A DNA stretch of 64,000 bases from positions 4,030,001-4,094,000 of the forward strand of contig OZ251573.1 of the NCBI GenBank assembly GCA_965243545.1, in the 5' to 3' direction. This DNA comes from CATQHW01 sp965243545 (GTDB lineage: Bacteria > Spirochaetota > Spirochaetia > SZUA-6 > Bin103). Below are positions 43,333 to 51,126 of the stretch, in pieces. How positions within the stretch are numbered: the stretch's first letter is position 1; each line of letters begins with the position of its first letter. The position numbers and the translations under genes were made by a program. Below the pieces are notes generated by a model. That model was not told where the DNA came from. It ran no database searches and saw only the letters and a list, made by a program, of their open reading frames with translations.

Positions 43333-44046
43333 TCAGTCGCGGAAGCGGGGCGAGGCGTCGGCCTGTTCGGTGAGCTGGCACCGGTCCTGCGGGTGGTAGC
43401 CGATGGCGCGGCGCCCGTGGTCCAGGTCGTACAGCGGCCATACGGCGTCGGAGACGCCAAAGACGATCTCGAACCCGACGCCGGGGTGGGTGAGCGCCGC
43501 CTCGAACACGCGCACGGCGTCGCCGTGGCTCAGGTCGTGCGGGTGGCGGGTGTCCGCCTGCCCGGGGCGGAAGCTGCCGATGCGGACGGAGACGAATTCG
43601 ACGCCGTACTCGGCGTGGTAGCGGTAGCCGAGCTGCTCCCCGAACGCCTTGCTGACCGAGTAGTCGTCGAACGGCCGGGTCGGCAGATCGACCGTGCGCG
43701 TCAGTCTGCGCGGGTAGCGCTCCACCAGGCCGGCGCGGCTAGCAAACACGAAGCGCCGCACGTCCGCCCGCCGCGCCGCCTCCAGCGCGTTGCGGACGCC
43801 GATGATATTGGCCTGCAGCACGTCCTCCCATCGGTGCGCGCCGACCACGGCGCCGAGATGGACGATGCCGTCGACGCCGGCCGCGGCGGCGGTCAGCTGC
43901 TCCGGGTCGGCCAAGTCGCCGGTCACCGCATCGGCCAAGCCCGGCGTCGGCAACCGATCGTAGCCGCGCACCTGATGCCGGCCGCGCAGCCCGGCGATCA
44001 GCACCTGCCCCAGCGCGCCGGCCGAACCGGTCATCAATACCCGCAT
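43333..44046 (-). CDS. NAD(P)-dependent SDR-type oxidoreductase, uronate-dehydrogenase-like
   Basis: 237 residues from ATG 44046, which has a GTGAGG site six bases upstream; a longer open frame to 44154 is shadow. Extended short-chain dehydrogenase: Rossmann start VLMTGSAGALGQVLI, GIVHLGAVVG, and active-site YSVSK (about residue 138) preceded by FASRAGLVERYP. It resembles uronate dehydrogenases and other NAD-dependent epimerase/dehydratase relatives. Lies 22 bases downstream of the binding-protein gene in the same orientation, so they may share a transcript. Confidence 0.85.
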   Translation of the reverse strand: MRVLMTGSAGALGQVLIAGLRGRHQVRGYDRLPTPGLADAVTGDLADPEQLTAAAAGVDGIVHLGAVVGAHRWEDVLQANIIGVRNALEAARRADVRRFVFASRAGLVERYPRRLTRTVDLPTRPFDDYSVSKAFGEQLGYRYHAEYGVEFVSVRIGSFRPGQADTRHPHDLSHGDAVRVFEAALTHPGVGFEIVFGVSDAVWPLYDLDHGRRAIGYHPQDRCQLTEQADASPRFRD

Positions 44047-44068
44047 GGCAACCTCACTTCGGAGCGCC

Positions 44069-45127
44069 CTATTCCCGCAGGCGCGCCCAGAGCGCCTCAT
44101 GGAGCGTTCGGATCTCCTCATCGCAGACGGCGACGAACGTGCCCGGCGGCGCATCCGCCGGCGGCGCGTACTCAGGCGAGGCCGTCAGTTCCTCATCGAG
44201 CAGCGCGGCCACGCCCTTGACGCCGGGCGCGGAGCGCGCGTAGGCGCTCACCGCGGCGATGTTCGCCGGCTCCAGCAGAAAGTCCATGAACCGGATCGCG
44301 TTCGCGCGGTTGGGGGCGTCCCGCAGCAGGACGACGTTGTCCATCCACGTGATGAAGCCCTCCCGCGGATAGGCGTACTCGACGTTCGCGCCCGCCAAGC
44401 GCGCCCGCGCGGACTCGCCGTTGTAGATCATGCTGGCGGCCGCCGCGCCCGACGACAGAGCGTCCGCGGCGCTGTCCGATCCGAACGAAGCCCAGTGCCG
44501 CCGGGCGTCCAGCAGGAGCGCTTCCAGCGCCGCCACGTGTTCGGGGTCGCTCGTACACTGCGGAATCCCCAGGTGCAACGCCGCCAGCAACAGCACGTCG
44601 CGCCGTTCTTCGAGCATGTTGATCCTGCCGCGCAGCGCCGCAGGCGGGTCGAACAGGATGGCGGTCGTATCGATGCCGCCCGCGTACGCGTCACCGTTCA
44701 CGGCGAAACTGGTCGTGCCCCACTGGTACGGGATCGAGCGCCTGCGGCCCGGATCGTAGGGAACGTCCAGCCACTGCTCCTCAATGTTGCCGGCGTTGGT
44801 GAGCTCGCCCGGCGCGATCTCGTCCAGCATTCCGCCGTCGGCCAGGATGCGCACCATGTAATCGCTGGGAACCGCCACGTCGTAGACGCCCAGACCGTCC
44901 GCCTGCAGCGTCGCCAGCAGCTCCTCGTTGGACTGGTAGACGTCCATGCTCACCTCGATCCCGGTCTCGGCGGAGAAGCGGTCGAGGAGCTCCTGCGGCA
45001 CGTAGTCGAACCAGATGTAGATCGCCAAGGCGCCGGCGGCCGGTCCCTGGGCGTCCGCCATGCGCGGCGCGCCCAGCGCCAGCGCCAAACCCAGCGCGGC
45101 GACCGCGGCCGCAGCAGTCCGCTTCAC
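44069..45127 (-). CDS. Spermidine/putrescine-type periplasmic binding protein (PotD-like)
   Basis: 352 residues. GTG start overlapping the prpD stop (GTGA). Signal peptide AAVAALGLALALGAPRMADA, then IYIWFDYVPQELLDRFSAETGI, VYQSNEELLATLQADGLGVYDVAVPSDYMV, PYQWGTTSFAVN and EGFITWMDNVVLLRDAPNRANAI, which follow the PotD/PotF pattern, including the WxDN ligand strand. It probably binds a polyamine or similar cation. No potABC genes are nearby; placement after prpD is unexplained. Confidence 0.88.
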   Translation of the reverse strand: MKRTAAAAVAALGLALALGAPRMADAQGPAAGALAIYIWFDYVPQELLDRFSAETGIEVSMDVYQSNEELLATLQADGLGVYDVAVPSDYMVRILADGGMLDEIAPGELTNAGNIEEQWLDVPYDPGRRRSIPYQWGTTSFAVNGDAYAGGIDTTAILFDPPAALRGRINMLEERRDVLLLAALHLGIPQCTSDPEHVAALEALLLDARRHWASFGSDSAADALSSGAAAASMIYNGESARARLAGANVEYAYPREGFITWMDNVVLLRDAPNRANAIRFMDFLLEPANIAAVSAYARSAPGVKGVAALLDEELTASPEYAPPADAPPGTFVAVCDEEIRTLHEALWARLRE

Positions 45128-46536
45128 GGTTCCACCACCAGCGCGTCGACGAACCGGTCGACCGTCAGGCGTTCGAGCGAATCGCCGTCGTCGAACCACG
45201 CCGCGATCCGGTCGACCCGCGCGGCGTCGAAGGCCGCGGCCAGATTCGCCCGCAGCTTGGTCCGCAGCCGCGGCAGCGCCTCCGCGCGGCGGCGCGGGTG
45301 GCCGATCGGGTAGATCACCTCCTCCCGCCGGGTGCTTTCGCCGTCGTCGAAGTGGACCTGCACGGAGTTGGCGATGGAGCGTTCGCCCGGTTCCAGATAC
45401 CCGGCGCTGTAGGCGGGTTCTTCGCGCACCTGCATCAGCGCCCGCAGGCGGTCGATGCGCGGGTCGGCGGCGAACCGGTCGTCGTAGTGGTGGTCGGTCA
45501 GCTCGCCGGCGAGCAGCCCGACCGCGACGATGTACTGCAGGCAGTGGTCGCGGTCGGCCGGATTGGTCAACGGGCCGCTCTTGTCGATGATCCGCACGGC
45601 CGCCTCCTGCGTGCGGACGTCGATCCGTTCGATGCGGTCCAGCCGGCCGCGCATCTGCGGATGTAGCGCGATCGCCGCCTCGGCCGCCGTCTGCGCGTGG
45701 AACTCGGCGGGGAAGTCGACCTTGAACAGCACGTGCTCGACTATGTGGCTGGCCAGCGGACCGCAACGCAGGCGCCGGCCTCGCAACAGGACCGCGTCGA
45801 ATCCCCAGCGCGGCGCCTCCACGGCGCGCGGATACCCCGGTTCGCCGCGCATGGTCAAGCAGGCGAGTTGCACGCCGCGCGCCGCCGCGTCGCCGGCCGC
45901 CCAGGACTTGCGCGACCCGGTGTTCGGAGCGTGCCGGTAGGTGCGCAACGGGCCGGCGTCGACCAGCGCCTGCGACGCCGCCGCGGCCACCGCGCCGCGG
46001 TCGCCGCCGAGCAGCGCGGTGACGGTGCAGGCGCTGGCCAGCTTGACCAGCAGCACGTGGTCGAATCCGACCCGATTGAAGCTGTTGTCGATTGCCAGCG
46101 CGCCCTGGATCTCGTAGGCGCGGATCATCAGCGACAGCAGCTCGCGCACCGTGACCGGGCGCTGCCCGCCGCGGCTCAGGTAGTCGGCGACCGCCAGCAG
46201 CGCGCCGATGTTGTCGGACGGATGGCCCCACTCGGCAGCCAGCCACGTATCGTTGTAGTCGAGCCAGCGGATCAGCGTCGAGGTGTTGAACGCCGCCTGG
46301 ATCGGGTCCAACGCCAGCGCGGTACCGGGCACGCGGGCGCCGCCGGGGACGGCCCCGCTCTGCCCCGGCACGAACGGGCCGAGCAGGCGCGTGCACGCCG
46401 GATGCCGCAACGCCAGCGCCGCGCACCCCAGCGCATCGAGCAGGCAGCGCCGCGCGGCGTCGTACGCGGCCGGTGAAAACGGCGGCGGCTCGGCCGCGTA
46501 GCGAGCCAGCCGGCCCAGCACCGCATCCGCCTTCAT
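45124..46536 (-). CDS. prpD: 2-methylcitrate dehydratase (MmgE/PrpD family)
   Basis: 470 residues. PrpD signature text: GARVPGTALALDPIQAAFNTSTLIRWLDYNDTWLAAEWGHPSDN near residues 66-109, DNSFNRVGFDHVLLVKLASA near 150, and APRWGFDAVLLRG. PrpD dehydrates 2-methylcitrate to 2-methylaconitate in the methylcitrate cycle for propionyl-CoA. The other two cycle genes, prpC and prpB, lie five kilobases away on the same strand with unrelated genes between. Its ATG overlaps the stop of the EcoRV-type methylase as ATGA. Confidence 0.92.
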   Translation of the reverse strand: MKADAVLGRLARYAAEPPPFSPAAYDAARRCLLDALGCAALALRHPACTRLLGPFVPGQSGAVPGGARVPGTALALDPIQAAFNTSTLIRWLDYNDTWLAAEWGHPSDNIGALLAVADYLSRGGQRPVTVRELLSLMIRAYEIQGALAIDNSFNRVGFDHVLLVKLASACTVTALLGGDRGAVAAAASQALVDAGPLRTYRHAPNTGSRKSWAAGDAAARGVQLACLTMRGEPGYPRAVEAPRWGFDAVLLRGRRLRCGPLASHIVEHVLFKVDFPAEFHAQTAAEAAIALHPQMRGRLDRIERIDVRTQEAAVRIIDKSGPLTNPADRDHCLQYIVAVGLLAGELTDHHYDDRFAADPRIDRLRALMQVREEPAYSAGYLEPGERSIANSVQVHFDDGESTRREEVIYPIGHPRRRAEALPRLRTKLRANLAAAFDAARVDRIAAWFDDGDSLERLTVDRFVDALVVEP

Positions 46537-47519
46537 GCGCCGACGTTGTACGCCGGACTCCCGCCGCCGCGCAAGCCGCTCTCCGACGGCTCGGCATCCG
46601 CGTCCACCGTATAGAGAGACCGTTCGCTCCTTTCGAAGAGCCGCAACTGCTTTTTCGACTTCGGTGGCGGTATGTCACCCAGAGTCGGCGCATAGTTGGT
46701 AACGAGCGCCTCCAGCATCGGTTTCCGGTTCGCTTCACGAGCGCCGACGTGATAGTAGTGGCGCCGGGTGAACACCTCGAACCGGTTCCAGAGCATCTGC
46801 AGATAGCGGTTTTCCCGGTGCTCGTTGCTGTGCCACGTGGAAAGCATGAAGCGCGCCTCCGTGCCGCTCAACACGCTGTGCAGAGTCCGCTCCGATCGTT
46901 CATCCCAGCTGTCGTAGTAGTCCACGTGGCGGCCGACATACGGCGGATCGCAATACACGAAGTCGCCGTCGGCCGCTTCTCGAATCGTTGCCGGATAATC
47001 CTGACACACGAACCGCCAGTCGAACAGTTCGATAGCCGCCCGGAAGCGATCCACCTGATTGACGATCTTCGTCACGTACGCAGGCGCGAACCGTTGCGCC
47101 TTGTGCCCGAACGGTACGTTGAACCCGCCGTGTCGGTTGAAACGTATGAGCCCATTGAAGCACGAGCGGTTCAGAAAGAGGAAATCGAGCGGATCGCCGG
47201 TCGCGTTGAACCGATCGCGCACTCGGTTGTAATGAGCTTGCCCCTCGTTCGCCAAGCGCCTCCCCTCGCGCTCAAGGAATCTCCTGGTTTTCGGGCCATC
47301 GATCGCGCCATCCTCTATCGCCCGGTAGAACCGGATCAGGTGAGGATTGCTGTCAGCCAGCAGCGCTCGCTTGGGCGCAACGTTGAGCGTCACCACGGCC
47401 GAACCGAGAAACGGCTCGATCCAGAGCCCGTCCGGATCACGATCGATGCGGTGCAATATCGCCGGCACCAGCTTGGTTTTTATGCCTTGGCACTTGATGG
47501 GTGGAACGAGTACTCGCAC
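46533..47519 (-). CDS. EcoRV-like DNA adenine methyltransferase (Dam class)
   Basis: 328 residues from the GTG at 47519. Recognisably M.EcoRV: VLVPPIKCQGIKTKLVPAI at the start, WIEPFLGSAVVTLNVAPKRA (SAM motif I), FLFLNRSCFNGLIRFNRHGG, GDFVYCDPPYVGRHVDYYDSW (catalytic DPPY, about residue 196), and RRHYYHVGA...MLEALVTN. M.EcoRV makes m6A at the first A of GATATC. The gene starts two bases after the endonuclease stop. The last ~55 residues (PPPKSKKQLRLFERS onward) extend beyond the usual end. Body of the gene has lower G+C than the chromosome. Confidence 0.92.
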   Translation of the reverse strand: MRVLVPPIKCQGIKTKLVPAILHRIDRDPDGLWIEPFLGSAVVTLNVAPKRALLADSNPHLIRFYRAIEDGAIDGPKTRRFLEREGRRLANEGQAHYNRVRDRFNATGDPLDFLFLNRSCFNGLIRFNRHGGFNVPFGHKAQRFAPAYVTKIVNQVDRFRAAIELFDWRFVCQDYPATIREAADGDFVYCDPPYVGRHVDYYDSWDERSERTLHSVLSGTEARFMLSTWHSNEHRENRYLQMLWNRFEVFTRRHYYHVGAREANRKPMLEALVTNYAPTLGDIPPPKSKKQLRLFERSERSLYTVDADAEPSESGLRGGGSPAYNVGA

Positions 47520-47520
47520 G

Positions 47521-48366
47521 TCAATCCCTCCTGCGCCGCGGAGCCTTGCGGATAACCTTCGCCGGATCCCCGCCGCGATAGCTGACGAACTCAGCCAGTT
47601 CCGTGATCGTCCGCGTCTTACCGGTTGCATCGACAACCGTGATCTTCCCGAAGTTCATCCAATAGTCGTCGAACCACTCCTCTCCGAGGTCCGAGAACAT
47701 CCCGTTGCCCGAGATGATATCATCGATCCTGCTGATGCTGCCGATGTTTGCGGTATTGCCGCTCCCTTGCTTGTCACTCGCGATTCGCCACTTCTCCTGC
47801 ACGAAGAACCGAACGTCGCGGATGACCGAGGCGATCGACTGCAGCTCCTCGATTCGATAGGTTCTTGTCTCGTCGATGGTTCGTTCGGCGTGTCGGGAAT
47901 AAATGATGCCCATGCAGAAGTGGCCGGCATATTCGCCATATGGAAACTGTATGTTTTTCGCACTGTTTCGGTTTATGAAGTACTCGCCGTGAGAACCGAG
48001 CGTGAATCCATTACAGAAATCGGGGTAGTCTTCCTGTCTGTACGTCGTCTTGATGTCAACAGCGAACTTCAAGCCCGGATCGCCGGTCTTTACAAAGGAA
48101 ATATCCGGGTAGTAATTCTGATGATCGGCGAGAACAAGCCCGAAGCCCAGCTGCTCGGCAAACGACAGAAGCTTGGGAAACAGATGTATCTCGAGTATCT
48201 TGGATATGATCTTCGTGTCCGCGGATATGGTGTATATGCTGCGATAGACGTCTATGAATCCCTTGACTGTCCATTGCCCATCACTCGTGCTGACCGTTCC
48301 GCCCAGGGTGTCCGTCAGTTCGCGAAGCGCGGCAAGGAAGCCAGCCTTCTCCTGTTCTCTGCTCAC
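47521..48366 (-). CDS. EcoRV-like type II restriction endonuclease
   Basis: 281 residues from the GTG at 48366, which has a GAGGG site six bases upstream; the open frame continues far beyond as shadow. The core follows R.EcoRV closely: SADTKIISKILEIHLFPKL, NYYPDISF (first catalytic Asp), FAVDIKTTY (the D-x-K pair), FTLGSHGEYFINRNSAKNIQFPYGEY, FFVQEKWRIASDKQGSGNTANIGS and a final DYWMNF. Expected cut: blunt, at the centre of GATATC. It is ~35 residues longer than EcoRV at both ends. G+C here falls to about 45-55%, well below its surroundings, indicating recent transfer. Confidence 0.93.
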   Translation of the reverse strand: MSREQEKAGFLAALRELTDTLGGTVSTSDGQWTVKGFIDVYRSIYTISADTKIISKILEIHLFPKLLSFAEQLGFGLVLADHQNYYPDISFVKTGDPGLKFAVDIKTTYRQEDYPDFCNGFTLGSHGEYFINRNSAKNIQFPYGEYAGHFCMGIIYSRHAERTIDETRTYRIEELQSIASVIRDVRFFVQEKWRIASDKQGSGNTANIGSISRIDDIISGNGMFSDLGEEWFDDYWMNFGKITVVDATGKTRTITELAEFVSYRGGDPAKVIRKAPRRRRD

Positions 48367-48516
48367 CGGTCCCTCTCTATCGTTCCGGGGCTTCGTGGCG
48401 ACGGTCTCACGACCCGTCAGTCTACCGGAAGATCGCGTCCGGCGCGACCTGTTGCGGTCACCCGGCCGGATTCCCGTCTGTTGCTCACCGCGCAGGTATG
48501 GCAGAATGCCGGCATC

Positions 48517-49389
48517 ATGCAGACGACCACGCCGAGCGCCGGGCTGCGGGGGCCGTTCGAGCCCTTGCAGCGGCTGCTCTACCACGACGACTTCAACGAC
48601 GGGATGAACGGCTGGGGCGCGCTGATCGGCAACTACGAGGACCGCATCGACGCCATGCTGCCGGAGTACATGGACATGCGCCCGCCGATGCTGAGCAACC
48701 TGACCATGTGGGACGCCGGCAGCTCCGGGGGGATCGGCGGCGCCTACGCGCTCAAGCTGGCCACGCGCGCCAAGCCGGGAACCTTCTGCGCCGCGATCAA
48801 GCGGTACACGTTCCGCGCATGGGCTCCGTTGCGGGTGGAGGCGATCGTCACCTTCAAGCCGGAGGCGAGCGCGCTGGAACTGGGCGAGACGGCGGTGCGC
48901 GCGTTCGGCGTCGTGCTCGATCTGCAGCACGCCGACGGGCAGGCGGCCGAGCCCGAGCGGGTGATGCCGCACCTCCGCTATCTCAACGCGTGGCAGGGCC
49001 GGCGCGCGGAGCGCTGGCAGTACAAGAACCGGCGGGAGCCGCTGGTCGACATCGGCGCGAGCGGCAAGACCCGGTCGCACTTCCACCTCAAGTCGAACGG
49101 CTGGATCGACGTTCCGGGCGGCGGACAGCGCCTCTGTTATAACGAGATCGCCACCAAGCACAACTGGTACTACTTGCGCCTCGACTTCGATCTGGCGGCG
49201 ATGCGCTTCCTGGGATTCCGCTGCAACGAGCGCGAACTCGACGTGGCCGGCATCGAGCCGATGCGGCTGCCGGCCATGTCCAACCTGTGGTCGATGCTCA
49301 ACGTCGTGTTCTTCGTGGAGAGCGACGCCGCTACCCGCGCGTTTCTCTACCTGGACAGCGTTGCGGTCTCCACGACGCATGAGAGGTAA
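48517..49389 (+). CDS. Conserved-looking protein of unknown function
   Basis: 290 residues from ATG 48517; the longer open frame upstream overlaps the endonuclease and is shadow. High-G+C coding with aromatic-rich text such as LLYHDDFNDGMNGWG, LTMWDAGSSGGIGGAYALKLATRA, and FLGFRCNERELDV. The DDFNDG...W opening and many beta-strand-like stretches suggest a concanavalin-like or carbohydrate-binding fold. I cannot name a family with certainty; it resembles proteins annotated only as DUF domains. Ends four bases before the next small gene, so the pair is probably one unit. No signal peptide. Confidence 0.7.
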   Translation: MQTTTPSAGLRGPFEPLQRLLYHDDFNDGMNGWGALIGNYEDRIDAMLPEYMDMRPPMLSNLTMWDAGSSGGIGGAYALKLATRAKPGTFCAAIKRYTFRAWAPLRVEAIVTFKPEASALELGETAVRAFGVVLDLQHADGQAAEPERVMPHLRYLNAWQGRRAERWQYKNRREPLVDIGASGKTRSHFHLKSNGWIDVPGGGQRLCYNEIATKHNWYYLRLDFDLAAMRFLGFRCNERELDVAGIEPMRLPAMSNLWSMLNVVFFVESDAATRAFLYLDSVAVSTTHER

Positions 49390-49393
49390 GGCG

Positions 49394-49726
49394 ATGCGAC
49401 AGAGTCACACGGCGGCGATCGAGCTCGGAACCACCTGGGAGGGCGACTTCGCCACGGAGCCGTTCGAGGCCGCCTGGGCGCGCGAGGCGATCTTCTTTAT
49501 CCGGCTGATCGACGGCGCAGCGCCCGCCGGCGCCGCCGCCCGGGTGCAGATCGCGCCGGACGGCATCCACTGGGCCGACGAAGGGACGGAGATCCCGCTG
49601 CCGCCCGCCCCCGGACCGACCACCTTCGCACGGCTGCGGCACTTCGGCGGCTGGCTGCGCCTGACCGGATCGCTGCCCGGCGGCGTCGCGCTGCCGGTCA
49701 TCGTCCATCTGGCCCTCAAGGAATAG
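49394..49726 (+). CDS. Small protein of unknown function paired with upstream gene
   Basis: 110 residues from ATG 49394, four bases after the preceding stop, with AAGG ahead. Text such as TTWEGDFATEPFEAAWAREAIFFIRLID, ARVQIAPDGIHWADEG, and RLRHFGGWLRLTGSLPGG suggests a beta-sandwich of the kind seen in small virion or fibre-like proteins or carbohydrate-binding modules, without any assured match. The tight coupling suggests a complex with its neighbour. Confidence 0.6.
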   Translation: MRQSHTAAIELGTTWEGDFATEPFEAAWAREAIFFIRLIDGAAPAGAAARVQIAPDGIHWADEGTEIPLPPAPGPTTFARLRHFGGWLRLTGSLPGGVALPVIVHLALKE

Positions 49727-49746
49727 GCTTCCGGTCGGACGGACCG

Positions 49747-51126
49747 ATGGCGCCCATCCGCATCTTCATCAGCAGCGTGCAGGGCGAGTTTTCCGCCGAG
49801 CGGGCGGCGCTCCGCGACTACCTGGGGGGTGACCCGCTGATGCGCCGCTTCTTCGAGGCGTTTCTGTTCGAGGACGCGCCGGCGGCGGACCGTCGTCCGG
49901 ACGCGCTCTACGTGCACGAAGTGGAGCGCTCCGACATCTACGTAGGGTTGTTCGGCGCGCACTACGGTACCGAAGACGCGGACGGCGTTGCGCCGACCGA
50001 GCGGGAGTACCGCCGCGCGACAGACTTGGGACGACATCGCCTGATCTTCGTGAAGGGCGCAGACGACGGTGCGCGGCATCCGAAGATGCGGACCTTGATC
50101 CGCGGCGCCGAGGCCGGATTGATCCGCAAGCGCTTCAACGATACGCAGGAATTGGTGACCGGACTCTACGCGGCGCTGGTCGAGTATCTGGAGGTCAAGG
50201 AGCTGATCCGGTTCGGCCCGTTCGACGCCGCCCCATGCGCTGACGCTACGCTCGACGACCTCGATCCGGACTGGATCGCCCGATTTGTACGCGGGGCGCG
50301 ACGGATACGGCAGTTTCCGCTGCCCGAGGACACGCCTCCGCAAGCGCTGCTGGAGCACCTGAGGTTGCTGCGCAAAGGGCGGCTGACCAACGCCGCCGTC
50401 TTGCTGTTCGCACGGTCGCCGCAACGCTTCCTGATCTCCTCTGAGATCAAGTGCGCCCACTTTCACGGTACGGAAGTGTCAAAGCCGATTCCCTCGTACC
50501 AGGTGTATCGGGGCAAGGCGTTCGAGCTGGTGGATCAGGCGGTGGACTTCGTGCTGAGCAAGATCAATCGCGCCGTCGGCACCCGGTCGGAAAGCGCCCG
50601 AGCTCCCCGCACCTATGAGATTCCCGAAGAGGTGGTGACCGAGGCAATCGTCAACGCGGTCGCTCACCGCGACTACACCAGCAACGCCAGCGTACAGGTC
50701 ATGCTCTTCTCCGATCGGCTGGAGGTCTGGAATCCGGGGTCCTTGCCGCCGCCTCTGACCCTGGAAAAACTGCGCGAGCCGCATGCGTCCGTGCCTGCCA
50801 ACCCGCTGCTGGCCGAATCGATGTATCTGGTCAACTACATAGAACGGATGGGGACGGGAACGCTGGACATGATCCGGCGGTGCGTGGCAGCCGGCCTGCC
50901 GGAACCGGATTTCACCGTTACCGACGTGTTCGTCGCGCGAGTGCGTCGACCGCCGCCGATCGGCCAAGCCGGCGCCAGCCGGCCGGTCCGGCGCTCAGGC
51001 GCCAGAAGGCGTCACCGAGCAAGCCACGGGCAAGTCGGCTACTACGCTAACGCTAACGCTAACGTTCGGCAAGCGGGACGAACGGCCGGTCGTCGGGTCC
51101 GACGTACTCGGCGGTGGGGCGGATGA
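49747..51126 (+). CDS. DUF4062 + GHKL ATP-binding (RecG-like C-terminal) protein, damaged 3' end
   Basis: 459 residues. N-terminal DUF4062 domain (IRIFISSVQGEFSAERAALRDYL, YVGLFGAHYGTED, PTEREYRRATDLGRHRLIFVKG), then an AlbA_2/ATP-binding module with a GHKL-type core (PEEVVTEAIVNAVAHRDYTSN near residue 300, YIERMGTGTLDMIRRC near 365). Such proteins are predicted transcription/defence regulators. After FTVTDVFVARVR the usual VTEQVTEQ-type helical tail is missing in this frame; it appears in another frame as APEGVTEQATGK (about 51000-51050), so a frameshift and 3' truncation are likely. The end overlaps prpC and contains (GCTAAC)3. Confidence 0.75.
   Translation: MAPIRIFISSVQGEFSAERAALRDYLGGDPLMRRFFEAFLFEDAPAADRRPDALYVHEVERSDIYVGLFGAHYGTEDADGVAPTEREYRRATDLGRHRLIFVKGADDGARHPKMRTLIRGAEAGLIRKRFNDTQELVTGLYAALVEYLEVKELIRFGPFDAAPCADATLDDLDPDWIARFVRGARRIRQFPLPEDTPPQALLEHLRLLRKGRLTNAAVLLFARSPQRFLISSEIKCAHFHGTEVSKPIPSYQVYRGKAFELVDQAVDFVLSKINRAVGTRSESARAPRTYEIPEEVVTEAIVNAVAHRDYTSNASVQVMLFSDRLEVWNPGSLPPPLTLEKLREPHASVPANPLLAESMYLVNYIERMGTGTLDMIRRCVAAGLPEPDFTVTDVFVARVRRPPPIGQAGASRPVRRSGARRRHRASHGQVGYYANANANVRQAGRTAGRRVRRTRRWGG

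Noticed and set aside
48367..49380. N-terminal extension of the EcoRV-like endonuclease
   Set aside because: The open frame upstream of the GTG at 48366 is the antisense of the unknown protein gene; EcoRV length fits the short form.
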